Positions 1-5,055 of a stretch of 49,287 nucleotides of DNA are shown piece by piece (position 1 is the first letter of the stretch; every line of letters starts with the position of its first letter). The notes below the pieces were generated by a model. The model worked only from the letters and a program-made list of their open reading frames with translations, searched no databases and was not told the origin of the DNA. Location of the stretch: IMG/VR virus record IMGVR_UViG_3300049846_001794, positions 1 to 49,287 of that record, one strand, 5' to 3'. The stretch comes from a virus. Made by a program: the position numbers and the translations under genes.

Positions 1-185
1 AGCGACCCTGACCACGACCGCGACAGCGACCGCGACCCAGACCGCGACAGCGACCGCGACCGCGACCGCGACAGCGACCGCGACCGCGACCCAGACCGCG
101 CCCACAACCGCGACCGCGACCACAACCGCGACCGCGACCCTGACAGCGACTTTTCATAGACTAGACGTAGCAACGATTGATTCAT
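1..185 (-). CDS. Ser-X dipeptide-repeat protein 2, 5' part (continues at 49287 if circular)
   Basis: Starts at ATG 185-183, directly after the TAG of the preceding gene (TAGATG), with GGGGAG six bases upstream. The leader MNQSLLRLVYEKS matches the leaders of the two sister genes. After it, Ser (nearly always TCG) alternates with Arg, Leu, Trp or Gly. The frame is open through position 1. Joined to 49287, a codon is split 2+1, frame and hexamer phase both continue, and the product ends at TGA 49079-49077 after 131 aa. The cellular role is unknown. The Arg-rich character could suit nucleic acid or membrane binding, but that is only inference. The frame choice rests on the leader conservation, the stop-start coupling and the ribosome site. 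Confidence 0.6.
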   Translation of the reverse strand, partial: MNQSLLRLVYEKSLSGSRSRLWSRSRLWARSGSRSRSLSRSRSRSLSRSGSRSLSRSWSGS

Positions 186-368
186 CTAATGCTCCCCGGA
201 CCTCGACCATGACCGATGCCGTAACCGCGCCCACGACCGCGACCGCGACCGCCGCCCCGACCCAGACCCCGACTTAGACCACGACCATGACCACGACCAC
301 GACCTAGACCACGACCATGACCACGACCATGGCCATGACCACGACCACGACCTAGACCACGACTCAGA
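1..368. repeat. Degenerate hexanucleotide array, left part
   Basis: Nearly continuous six-base units of the GACCGC/GACCAC/GACCAT type, interrupted at about 152-208 by a unique segment. That segment encodes the leader of the next gene on the minus strand. Read on the minus strand the unit is TCG followed by NKG (K = G or T), so one codon is fixed as Ser and the next varies. The array continues at 48884-49287 if the map is circular. Confidence 0.9.
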
Positions 369-407
369 TTTTTCATGCCCTATGCGAAGGTAGGTTTGGG
401 AGATCAC
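186..407 (-). CDS. Ser-X dipeptide-repeat protein 1
   Basis: 73 aa, starting with GTG at 407. Its start overlaps the TGA of the upstream 87-aa gene (GTGA), which suggests translational coupling. The leader reads MISQTYLRIGHEKS and aligns with the leaders of the other two copies (x-Q-[ST]-x-L-R-[IL]-[GV]-[YH]-E-[KN]-S). Trp dominates the alternating positions here (SWSRSWSWSW), with Arg, Gly, Lys and Pro as well. The last residues are RSGEH, and the TAG is followed at once by the ATG of copy 2. Function is unknown. It could be dismissed as a chance ORF in a simple repeat, but the coupling and the shared leader argue that it is translated. Confidence 0.6.
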   Translation of the reverse strand: MISQTYLRIGHEKSESWSRSWSWSWPWSWSWSWSRSWSWSWSWSKSGSGSGRRSRSRSWARLRHRSWSRSGEH

Positions 408-667
408 TTCGTCACTCGCGGGAGAGGGACGCCTTCAGGCCATTCAACAGCATCGACAATCGACCCTCGGCCAACAATGCAAGGCCCTTTTATCGCCTCA
501 ACTTCAGACAATTCGCCAAATTCGACAGCGCGGGAGTATCTCCCGGTGTCAGCGACCCACGCTGCATCTTCGAGAACAAGTTCCTTCTCCCCGATATAAG
601 TCAGCCTTCCTGTGTAGTACATTGTCACGCCACGAATCAGATAATTTTTCCCTAGAAACCAAGGCAT
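404..667 (-). CDS. Conserved-looking 87-aa protein heading the Ser-X repeat cassette
   Basis: 87 aa, globular and complex in sequence, unlike its low-complexity neighbours. The ribosome site is AGGGGG about seven bases before the ATG. The core pattern is GKNYLIRGVTMYYTG, then LVLEDAAWVADTGRYS, then a hydrophobic segment ending VGRGSIVDAVEW. No signal peptide or membrane segment is visible. It is coupled (GTGA) to the first Ser-X repeat gene, so the two are probably co-expressed and functionally linked. I have an unverified impression of similar small proteins beside X-Gly hexamer-repeat proteins in other phage or bacterial genomes. No biochemical function can be assigned. Confidence 0.8.
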   Translation of the reverse strand: MPWFLGKNYLIRGVTMYYTGRLTYIGEKELVLEDAAWVADTGRYSRAVEFGELSEVEAIKGPCIVGRGSIVDAVEWPEGVPLPRVTK

Positions 668-692
668 TTTTAAACCCCCTTTTTCTTAAAAT

Positions 693-720
693 TGGCCCCT
701 CCCCTTTCGGAGAGAAGCCC
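693..720 (-). promoter_or_regulatory. GAAA-tetraloop hairpin in the leader of the repeat cassette
   Basis: In the minus-strand transcript, GGGCUUCUCUCC pairs with GGGGAGGGGCC around a GAAA loop. The stem is about 11 bp and includes several G-U pairs, so it is sound only in the minus-strand RNA. A short AAUUUU follows. It lies about 25 bases before the start of the 87-aa gene and after the 765-935 gene. It could be a leaky terminator or an attenuator. Confidence 0.5.
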
Positions 721-764
721 TAAAATCCAAACTAAAAGGAAACTTCGATGAGAAAACGTCTTTA

Positions 765-935
765 CTAATCTTCTACGAAATCCACAATTCCTTTTTTCAC
801 CCCGTCTTCTTCGACAATCTCTAAAGTGAAGATATCTGAGATCTCTTCGGGTAGGGGGGAGTTTGTTTTCACACACTCCAACATGACTTTGCGGATTGAT
901 GGGAGGAGGGCGACATCAAACTTCTGAAAGAGCAT
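765..935 (-). CDS. Hypothetical acidic small protein (56 aa)
   Basis: Starts at ATG 935-933 with GGAGA upstream and ends at TAG 767-765. The product begins MLFQKFDVALLPSIRKVML and ends with an acidic stretch (IVEEDGVKKGIVDFVED). It is too short for most gene callers. It belongs to the leftward series of small genes, between the 79-aa gene and the repeat cassette. No domain is recognised. The competing longer reading frame on the same strand (670-876) is Arg-rich and lacks a ribosome site, so I prefer this one. Confidence 0.6.
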   Translation of the reverse strand: MLFQKFDVALLPSIRKVMLECVKTNSPLPEEISDIFTLEIVEEDGVKKGIVDFVED

Positions 936-984
936 AACCAATAGTCTCCATGTCTTCAGTGTGTGTGGGGGTGCCCTAAATGGG

Positions 985-1224
985 CTACCCTACCAAGGTG
1001 AATCTTTTGCTGAGAAGCCTCACCTCTTCCAATTCACGATGAAGGATCTCTCCCCCGAAGGTGATACATTCGCCGCGAATGAGGCTTGCTACTTGCTCCC
1101 TAGTAACAAATCGCTGTTTGCTGTCAAAAGCGCATCCGTCAAAAACAGTCAGCGACAGGTAGGGCGGTAAGTGGGCTTCGCTTGCGGCCATCTTCACACA
1201 GTCTGTAAACTCTTTGCGTTTCAT
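985..1224 (-). CDS. Hypothetical small early protein (79 aa)
   Basis: Starts at ATG 1224-1222 preceded by GGAAG six bases upstream (GGAAGCTAGAGATG). A longer ORF reaching back to 1293 would run through the promoter, so this start is preferred. It begins MKRKEFTDCVKMAASEAH and is mixed alpha/beta with two Cys (residues 9 and 31) and a basic C-terminus. No family is recognised. It is transcribed from the first copy of the repeated promoter module and is one of three small genes with the same promoter arrangement. Confidence 0.65.
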   Translation of the reverse strand: MKRKEFTDCVKMAASEAHLPPYLSLTVFDGCAFDSKQRFVTREQVASLIRGECITFGGEILHRELEEVRLLSKRFTLVG

Positions 1225-1264
1225 CTCTAGCTTCCTTCGTTTGATCCATCTCTCCGACCCCCTC

Positions 1265-1305
1265 TTTGTAAAACAAGAGAGGGGTATTGTCAACTAAATT
1301 TTAGT
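1265..1305 (-). promoter_or_regulatory. Promoter module copy 1 with palindromic operator
   Basis: On the minus strand, TTGACA (1293-1288), 17 bases, then TACAAA (1270-1265), a good sigma-70-type promoter. The 13-bp palindrome ACTAAAATTTAGT (1305-1293) abuts the -35 box. The surrounding block of about 75 bp is repeated at 1530-1610 and 1850-1925. Confidence 0.8.
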
Positions 1306-1313
1306 GGGTATTT

Positions 1314-1523
1314 TTAGCTGGGACGTTCGCAATCCTGGAAGATTAACCTATTACCTTTTAAGAGATAAATATTTCCCTTCGAGTGGATGAATATCGTACC
1401 GCCACATTTGGTAGTAGCTTGCGGGACATCGCCACCGATCAACCATCGGCCTTTTTTCTTACTGGCACTGCTCTCTACGATATCGCCATCTTTAAAGACA
1501 ATTACTGCTTTAATCGTTTTCAT
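1314..1523 (-). CDS. Hypothetical small early protein (69 aa)
   Basis: Starts at ATG 1523-1521 with GGAAG upstream, in the same leader context as the 985-1224 gene. It begins MKTIKAVIVFKDGDIVESS, then has a basic KKKGRW patch and an alternating hydrophobic pattern (GGTIFIHSKGNIYLLKGNRLIF) that suggests a small beta-barrel-like fold. No family is recognised. It lies directly downstream of the second promoter module. Confidence 0.7.
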   Translation of the reverse strand: MKTIKAVIVFKDGDIVESSASKKKGRWLIGGDVPQATTKCGGTIFIHSKGNIYLLKGNRLIFQDCERPS

Positions 1524-1567
1524 TTTCTAGCTTCCTTCTTCGTTTGGCCCATTTCTCCGACCCCCTC

Positions 1568-1608
1568 TTTGTAAAACAAGAAGGGGGTATTGTCAACTAA
1601 ATTTTAGT
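1568..1608 (-). promoter_or_regulatory. Promoter module copy 2 with palindromic operator
   Basis: TTGACA (1596-1591), 17 bases, then TACAAA (1573-1568) on the minus strand, with palindrome ACTAAAATTTAGT at 1608-1596. The palindrome also encodes the last codons and the TAG of the upstream gene at 1597-1842, so operator and gene end are superimposed. Confidence 0.8.
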
Positions 1609-1842
1609 GGTTTTTTGAGCCAAAAGAAACATGCTCTGGACCATATCTTTAAAATAGCAGCAATTGGAGTCTCTCCAAGCAGTCTCAGAAGCAAGCTTGT
1701 AGCGAGCGGTAATATCAAGCCCCTTCTTTGACGTATGGCGAGAGAAAATGAAGGTGATGACTTTTTCCCCTTCTGCCCAAACTTCAAATTTAAAAGCCCC
1801 AGGCCCAGACACGATCTCTATTGCGCCTTGTTTCAGTTTCAT
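1597..1842 (-). CDS. Hypothetical small early protein (81 aa)
   Basis: Starts at ATG 1842-1840 after GGAGGG. It begins MKLKQGAIEIVSGPGAFKF, continues with beta-type alternation and a basic middle (SRHTSKKGLDITARYK), and has an adjacent Cys pair near residue 61. No family is recognised. It is first in the leftward series, driven by promoter copy 3. Its last residues are encoded inside promoter copy 2. Confidence 0.7.
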   Translation of the reverse strand: MKLKQGAIEIVSGPGAFKFEVWAEGEKVITFIFSRHTSKKGLDITARYKLASETAWRDSNCCYFKDMVQSMFLLAQKTTKI

Positions 1843-1883
1843 CTTTACCCTCCCTTCGTTTGGTTCATCTCTCCGACCCCCTC

Positions 1884-1924
1884 TTTGTAAAACAAGGGGA
1901 GGGTATTGTCAACTAAATTTTAGT
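1884..1924 (-). promoter_or_regulatory. Promoter module copy 3 with palindromic operator
   Basis: TTGACA (1912-1907), 17 bases, then TACAAA (1889-1884) on the minus strand, with ACTAAAATTTAGT at 1924-1912. It drives the 1597-1842 gene and faces away from the rightward promoter near 2021. Confidence 0.8.
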
Positions 1925-2007
1925 GCCTAATTATGAAAGTCACCCCTCATGTATTGAGCAGCAGAGAAAGCGGGCCTTTGTGACAGCTTCGGGAACCCAA
2001 CTTTGAA

Positions 2008-2053
2008 CATTAAAATATAGTGGACAACATCTTTACGGTAGGGTAAAGATGTT
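2008..2053 (+). promoter_or_regulatory. Rightward early promoter region with inverted repeat
   Basis: ATTAAAATATAGT followed by GGACA is a diverged copy of the palindrome/-35 junction of the leftward modules, here on the plus strand. The candidate promoter is TGGACA (2021-2026), 17 bases, TAAAGA (2044-2049). The -10 is weak. A perfect 11-bp inverted repeat (AACATCTTTAC, 2026-2036; GTAAAGATGTT, 2043-2053) covers the spacer and -10, as an operator would. No run of T follows, so a terminator is less likely. Confidence 0.5.
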
Positions 2054-2081
2054 TCCTGTCAACAAACTCTAGGGGGGTGTC

Positions 2082-2294
2082 ATGTTCCAAATCAACCAAC
2101 AAGTTCTCAACATCGTAGACGGTAGAGTGATTGCAGAGGGTGTTATCCTCGAATTTCTCGATGTCGGGGGCGAGCAACATGCAAGACTTGTAAGCCCTAG
2201 CGATGCTCAGCGCGGGTCCAAAAAGCAGCTAATTGCTTGGAACAAGACTTGGGCAGCCCCTTTCAAGAACTTGGCAATCAAAGCCCCCTGCTAG
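2082..2294 (+). CDS. Hypothetical small early protein (70 aa)
   Basis: First rightward gene after the divergent promoter region. AGGGGGG lies four to five bases before the ATG. It begins MFQINQQVLNIVDGRVIAEG and has a beta-rich first half and a basic second half (RGSKKQLIAWNKTW). No signal peptide or membrane segment is present. It resembles small SH3-like phage early proteins only in general composition, and no function is assigned. Confidence 0.65.
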   Translation: MFQINQQVLNIVDGRVIAEGVILEFLDVGGEQHARLVSPSDAQRGSKKQLIAWNKTWAAPFKNLAIKAPC

Positions 2295-2331
2295 AGGGGT
2301 TATGCACCGATTTTGCATAAAAGGCGGTTTT

Positions 2332-2592
2332 ATGAAGACTTACGAATTGACAGGAAAATACCCGGAGTATGGCCCCCTGTACCATACTCTGCTAACTCAT
2401 CGAGCGGTGGAAAGCTTCACCCATGACTTTCATAACCTGGGGTGCGGTAAACATGATCTCGCTTTCGGTACTAATCCCGACTATCTGACACTGAGATCCC
2501 TCTACATTTTTTGGAGGGATCACGGAAGACTTACCCCGCGACAGATTTTATATGCCAGAACTTTGATAAGAAAGGTGTGGGGAGATGTTTGA
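2332..2592 (+). CDS. Hypothetical protein (86 aa)
   Basis: Chosen start ATG 2332, with AAGGCGG five bases upstream. An upstream ATG at 2296 would add 12 residues. It begins MKTYELTGKYPEYGPLYHT and is rich in Tyr, His and Arg, with a helical end (RQILYARTLIRKVWGDV). No domain is recognised. It overlaps the following membrane peptide by eight bases. Confidence 0.65.
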   Translation: MKTYELTGKYPEYGPLYHTLLTHRAVESFTHDFHNLGCGKHDLAFGTNPDYLTLRSLYIFWRDHGRLTPRQILYARTLIRKVWGDV

Positions 2593-2683
2593 ATTTTTCG
2601 CAGAAGTTTTCCTGGCTGTAACGGCGGGGCTTTTGTTGATCGTTCTCAGTCGCATCATCTCTGACTTTCTTAGGGGTGGATGA
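2585..2683 (+). CDS. Single-span membrane peptide (32 aa)
   Basis: The product begins MFEFFAEVFLAVTAGLLLIV and ends SRIISDFLRGG. This is one transmembrane helix with a short basic tail. It lies in a tight overlap chain: its start is inside the preceding gene and its TGA overlaps the ATGATG of the next. GGGGAG lies just before the start. It is too short for routine callers. A holin-like or regulatory membrane role is possible but unsupported. Confidence 0.55.
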   Translation: MFEFFAEVFLAVTAGLLLIVLSRIISDFLRGG

Positions 2684-2898
2684 TGTACTTCAAAAACTCT
2701 AAAAGATTTGGAGAGTATTTAGTAGTAAGGGAAACTTATCTCACAAGCGAGAAAGCTCATTACGCAGTCTATAGAGGGCTGGACACTAGCAACATCTCAT
2801 TTAGAAGAAGGGTAGTAGAAAAGACTTACAAGAAGGCTCTTGACCGCTATCACTTGATAGAAGCGGCGAGTCTTACTAACCTAGAAATGAAAGGATGA
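2680..2898 (+). CDS. Hypothetical basic protein (72 aa)
   Basis: Starts at ATG 2680 (ATGA overlap with the previous gene) or ATG 2683, with AGGGGTGG upstream. It begins MMYFKNSKRFGEYLVVRET and is rich in Lys, Arg and Tyr, with no membrane segment. It overlaps the start of the next gene by four bases (ATGA). No family is recognised. Its composition suits a small nucleic-acid-associated early protein, which is inference. Confidence 0.65.
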   Translation: MMYFKNSKRFGEYLVVRETYLTSEKAHYAVYRGLDTSNISFRRRVVEKTYKKALDRYHLIEAASLTNLEMKG

Positions 2899-3122
2899 AG
2901 ATGAAAACTAAAGCAGGGCGACCAAGGGTTGGCACTCCTGTCTCCATCACTTTGACTGAAGCTCAACTAGAATGGATTTGGGACCAGATACCAGAAGGTG
3001 GGACTTTCACTCAAACTGTGCGCTCTATTATCGACAAAGTGAGACTCGCTGACGCTACAAAAAAGATATCCCCGATGAAAGCCAAGAAGTTTGTTGAGGC
3101 TTTGGTAGGGGGGGAGCAATGA
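2895..3122 (+). CDS. Probable ribbon-helix-helix-like DNA-binding protein (75 aa)
   Basis: The N-terminal stretch KAGRPRVGTPVSITLTEAQ, followed by WIWDQIPEGGTFTQTVRSII, has the basic tail, short beta strand and two-helix rhythm of CopG/Arc-type ribbon-helix-helix proteins. The match is by pattern only. The last part (SPMKAKKFVEALVGGEQ) looks like an extra helix. It is coupled by overlap to both neighbours. If the fold is right it would be a dimeric transcription regulator of early genes. Confidence 0.5.
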   Translation: MKMKTKAGRPRVGTPVSITLTEAQLEWIWDQIPEGGTFTQTVRSIIDKVRLADATKKISPMKAKKFVEALVGGEQ

Positions 3123-3490
3123 AGGGTTTAATTCTCTTACTGTGTCTTTCCCTCTCTTCTGAGTCTTTAGCTCAAGACACTTTAGAAGATGATGACGAGA
3201 TCTTAGAAGGGCCAGAAGTCACAGAGCCAGCTTCCCCAGAGGTGCCCAGGGTTGAGCCAGATCTTAGGTGCTATACTCCGCAACAGAGAAAAAAGATTGC
3301 GGATGCCATTCTCGATTATAGAAGGTGCAGAGCCTCACTTGCATCGAAAGAAAGGTTCATTGAAGACTCTCTTTCAGATGTCGCTAAAGTCTCTCAAGTG
3401 GCTTTTTGGCAAGAACCTGAGTTTGTTTTCGGCGGAATTGTTTTTGGGGTATCTGTCGGCGCTCTGATTACTTACGCTGTAACTCACTGA
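3119..3490 (+). CDS. Exported membrane-anchored protein (123 aa), possible lysis accessory
   Basis: An N-terminal signal peptide runs through about residue 18 (cleavage near SLA/QD). An acidic Pro/Glu-rich linker follows, then a helical basic region with two Cys (LRCYTPQQRKKIADAI... DYRRCRASL), and a C-terminal membrane helix (FVFGGIVFGVSVGALITYAV). It sits just upstream of the endolysin, which suggests a spanin-like or other envelope role. It lacks a lipobox, so it is not a standard outer spanin. The order of signal peptide, periplasmic part and C-terminal anchor is visible; the lysis role is inference. Confidence 0.7.
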   Translation: MKGLILLLCLSLSSESLAQDTLEDDDEILEGPEVTEPASPEVPRVEPDLRCYTPQQRKKIADAILDYRRCRASLASKERFIEDSLSDVAKVSQVAFWQEPEFVFGGIVFGVSVGALITYAVTH

Positions 3491-3502
3491 AGCTGTCAAG
3501 CT

Positions 3503-3588
3503 CCGGGGTGATCACCCCCGGCTCGACTGTTGAGGGTGGTGGAGACTCATAAGACCTACGTGGCTTGGTATGTAAGATTGTACCAAGC
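3503..3588. other. Two inverted repeats between the exported protein and the endolysin
   Basis: CCGGGGTGA pairs with TCACCCC(C)GG at 3503-3521, centred on TGATCA. GCTTGGTA (3563-3570) pairs with TACCAAGC (3581-3588) around a 10-base loop. Neither has a clear T run. They may be a terminator and an operator that separate lysis expression from upstream genes. Confidence 0.45.
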
Positions 3589-3632
3589 AATCTCTCATTT
3601 AACGATCTCCCCTTTTTGGGTAGCATAGCTCT

Positions 3633-4322
3633 ATGAGCAATCTTGAGCAAAAGCCTTACCCAATTCTTTACCCTCATATTGCCTCGACAGTCTCTTTAGA
3701 CAAAACGGCAAAAGGTGAGTTTATCCCTTCGCCGAAAGGTGTTGTAGTTCATTATACAGCGGGGCCTAGCGTTGAAGGTGCTGTCTCTGAGCTTCTGGCT
3801 AAAGATCTCGGCTATCACTTGATAATAGACAGAGATGGTAGAGTCTACCAAATGACCTCCCTCACCAAATCGGTGTGGCATGCAGGAAGGGCTTTCTGGA
3901 AGGGGTACTCCCCGAACCACTTTTTCTTGGGGGTAGCTCTAGTCTCTTGGGGGGAGCTTAAATTCAAGAAAGGGGAATACCGATCTTATGCGGGGACTGT
4001 AATCCCTCCCCAAGATGTTGTAACGGGTAAAACAGTCGGGCTTTATGCGGGGTCAGCAATCCCTCCCCAGGATGTTGTAGCGGGCAAAACGGTCGGAGGA
4101 GTGCTGGCATACTGGCACAAAGCCACCCTTGCCCAAAGGCTTTCGCTTGCCCAAATTCTTTCCTTCTTCCTTGAACAAGGGGGAAATAGAGATTTGATAT
4201 GCGGCCATGATGAATGTTGCCTCCCCAAGGGTAGGAAGATTGACCCCGGATGGATTCTTCAACAATCCATGGATGAGATAAGGAAGACAGCTAATGTCGG
4301 ATTCCCTAGACTTATATCCTAA
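3633..4322 (+). CDS. Endolysin, N-acetylmuramoyl-L-alanine amidase (Amidase_2 type)
   Basis: 229 aa. Amidase_2/PGRP-type enzymes cut the bond between N-acetylmuramic acid and L-Ala in peptidoglycan. The zinc-site signature is visible: His in VVVHYTAGPS, His in ICGHDECC and Asp in KGRKIDPGW, with LGYHLIIDRDGRVYQM between. No signal peptide is seen, so release would need a holin or similar. A 19-residue block (YAGTVIPPQDVVTGKTVGL) is duplicated in tandem at residues 119-156, in a loop region between the catalytic motifs. It overlaps the next gene by 29 bases. Confidence 0.9.
   Translation: MSNLEQKPYPILYPHIASTVSLDKTAKGEFIPSPKGVVVHYTAGPSVEGAVSELLAKDLGYHLIIDRDGRVYQMTSLTKSVWHAGRAFWKGYSPNHFFLGVALVSWGELKFKKGEYRSYAGTVIPPQDVVTGKTVGLYAGSAIPPQDVVAGKTVGGVLAYWHKATLAQRLSLAQILSFFLEQGGNRDLICGHDECCLPKGRKIDPGWILQQSMDEIRKTANVGFPRLIS
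3987..4100 (+). repeat. 57-bp tandem duplication inside the endolysin gene
   Basis: Units 3987-4043 and 4044-4100 are in frame and mostly identical, encoding YAG[TS][VA]IPPQDVV[TA]GKTVG twice. Several differences are synonymous, so the duplication is not brand new. Confidence 0.9.
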
Positions 4323-4500
4323 AAAGAAGAAAGAACCCCCGTCTGAGAGAGTCTTTGATATCAGGATCTCAGAAAAAGGCGGGCAAGTTATCTCAATCCT
4401 TGTCCCTCTCTCCCCGAATCAGATCTTGAGTGACCCCGAAGTGGCTAAAGAAGAATTACTCCAAGCCTTCAATAAACTGGTACAAAAACTTATAGTGTAA
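4294..4500 (+). CDS. Hypothetical protein (68 aa)
   Basis: Starts inside the endolysin 3' end, with GGAAG about eight bases upstream. It begins MSDSLDLYPKKKKEPPSER, has a beta-type middle (FDIRISEKGGQVISILVPL) and a helical end (KEELLQAFNKLVQKLIV). No family is recognised. It is the last gene of this rightward run, and the overlap with the endolysin suggests co-expression. Confidence 0.6.
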   Translation: MSDSLDLYPKKKKEPPSERVFDIRISEKGGQVISILVPLSPNQILSDPEVAKEELLQAFNKLVQKLIV

Positions 4501-4515
4501 AGACTTTTCTTTATG

Positions 4516-4722
4516 CTATTTAAAAGCTCTGTAAGCTATAACCGGGAAGTAGAAGACTACAAACAGGGGCACAATGGGGCCAATAGCAGCGGAGACTAAA
4601 AGGATAGAGAATGTCTTTGCTGTCGGTTTTGAGGGGTGGAGAAGAAGTGCAAGAATCGCAGAGAAAAGACACCATGCGGCGAGAAACTCAAAAACGAGGA
4701 AAATATCGACCACGACTCTCAC
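4516..4722 (-). CDS. Two-span membrane protein, holin-like (68 aa)
   Basis: Starts with GTG at 4722 (or GTG at 4713). Two hydrophobic segments are visible: roughly FLVFEFLAAWCLFSAILALLL and FSILLVSAAIGPIVPLFVVF, separated by a basic HPSKPTAK turn, with a short charged end (AYRAFK). Length and topology suit a class II holin or a small inner-membrane protein, and it lies near the endolysin. The ribosome site is poor, and the gene overlaps the plus-strand gene at 4611-4868 antiparallel by 112 bases, so one of the two may start later or not be expressed. Confidence 0.5.
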   Translation of the reverse strand: MRVVVDIFLVFEFLAAWCLFSAILALLLHPSKPTAKTFSILLVSAAIGPIVPLFVVFYFPVIAYRAFK

Positions 4723-4868
4723 AGAAAAAATCCAAGCTTGTGAATTTTAAGCTCACCCCAGAGCAATACGATTCTCTCAATAGAGTAGCGAAAGTTTTGA
4801 CTGGGGGAAACAAATCTTCTTTACTCAGAAGATGGATTATCGGTGCAGAAAAAAGCTTGAACGCCTAA
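4611..4868 (+). CDS. Probable ribbon-helix-helix DNA-binding protein (85 aa)
   Basis: The first ATG (4611) has an ideal AAGGA six to seven bases upstream. A second ATG at 4674 would give 64 aa and shorten the antisense overlap. The conserved-looking part is the end: KKSKLVNFKLTPEQYDSLNR followed by VAKVLTGGNKSSLLRRWIIG. This is a basic strand followed by two helices, as in Arc/CopG-type regulators. It ends six bases before the converging 4874 gene. Target unknown. Confidence 0.6.
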   Translation: MSLLSVLRGGEEVQESQRKDTMRRETQKRGKYRPRLSQKKSKLVNFKLTPEQYDSLNRVAKVLTGGNKSSLLRRWIIGAEKSLNA

Positions 4869-4873
4869 TGGCT

Positions 4874-5032
4874 TCAAGCTGTAGCTCCCTCGCCAGCTTC
4901 TTTCTCTGCCCCTGCCTTCTTCGCTGCTTTAAGCCTCTCAACTTGGCTTCTGAGTTTAGCATTCTCTGTCTCAGCAATATCTAGTTGAGTCTCAAGATAC
5001 TGGACATACTTTTCTGACACTCTTCCACTCAT
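4874..5032 (-). CDS. Small coiled-coil protein (52 aa)
   Basis: Starts at ATG 5032 after GGAG. A longer frame back to 5116 would run through the tRNA gene, so it is rejected. It begins MSGRVSEKYVQYLETQLDIA and continues as a heptad-like helix (ETENAKLRSQVERLKAAKK) with a Glu/Ala tail. It is the last gene of the leftward replication operon, just after tRNA-Asn. It is probably an oligomeric helper; function unknown. Confidence 0.6.
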   Translation of the reverse strand: MSGRVSEKYVQYLETQLDIAETENAKLRSQVERLKAAKKAGAEKEAGEGATA

Positions 5033-5055
5033 CTCTATTACTCCTGTTTTGATGT

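Noticed and set aside
182-376. Gly-Arg/Gly-His repeat ORF starting with ATGAAAAATCT, and its equivalents in the other arrays
   Set aside because: It begins inside the leader of the Ser-X frame and is coded in a shifted frame. Its composition follows from the DNA repeat. The leader conservation favours the Ser-X frame.
670-876. 68-aa Arg-rich ORF on the minus strand
   Set aside because: It overlaps the better-supported 56-aa gene in another frame and has no ribosome site.
1927-2010. 27-aa ORF on the minus strand beginning MFKVGFPKLSQ
   Set aside because: No ribosome site, and it overlaps the divergent promoter region.
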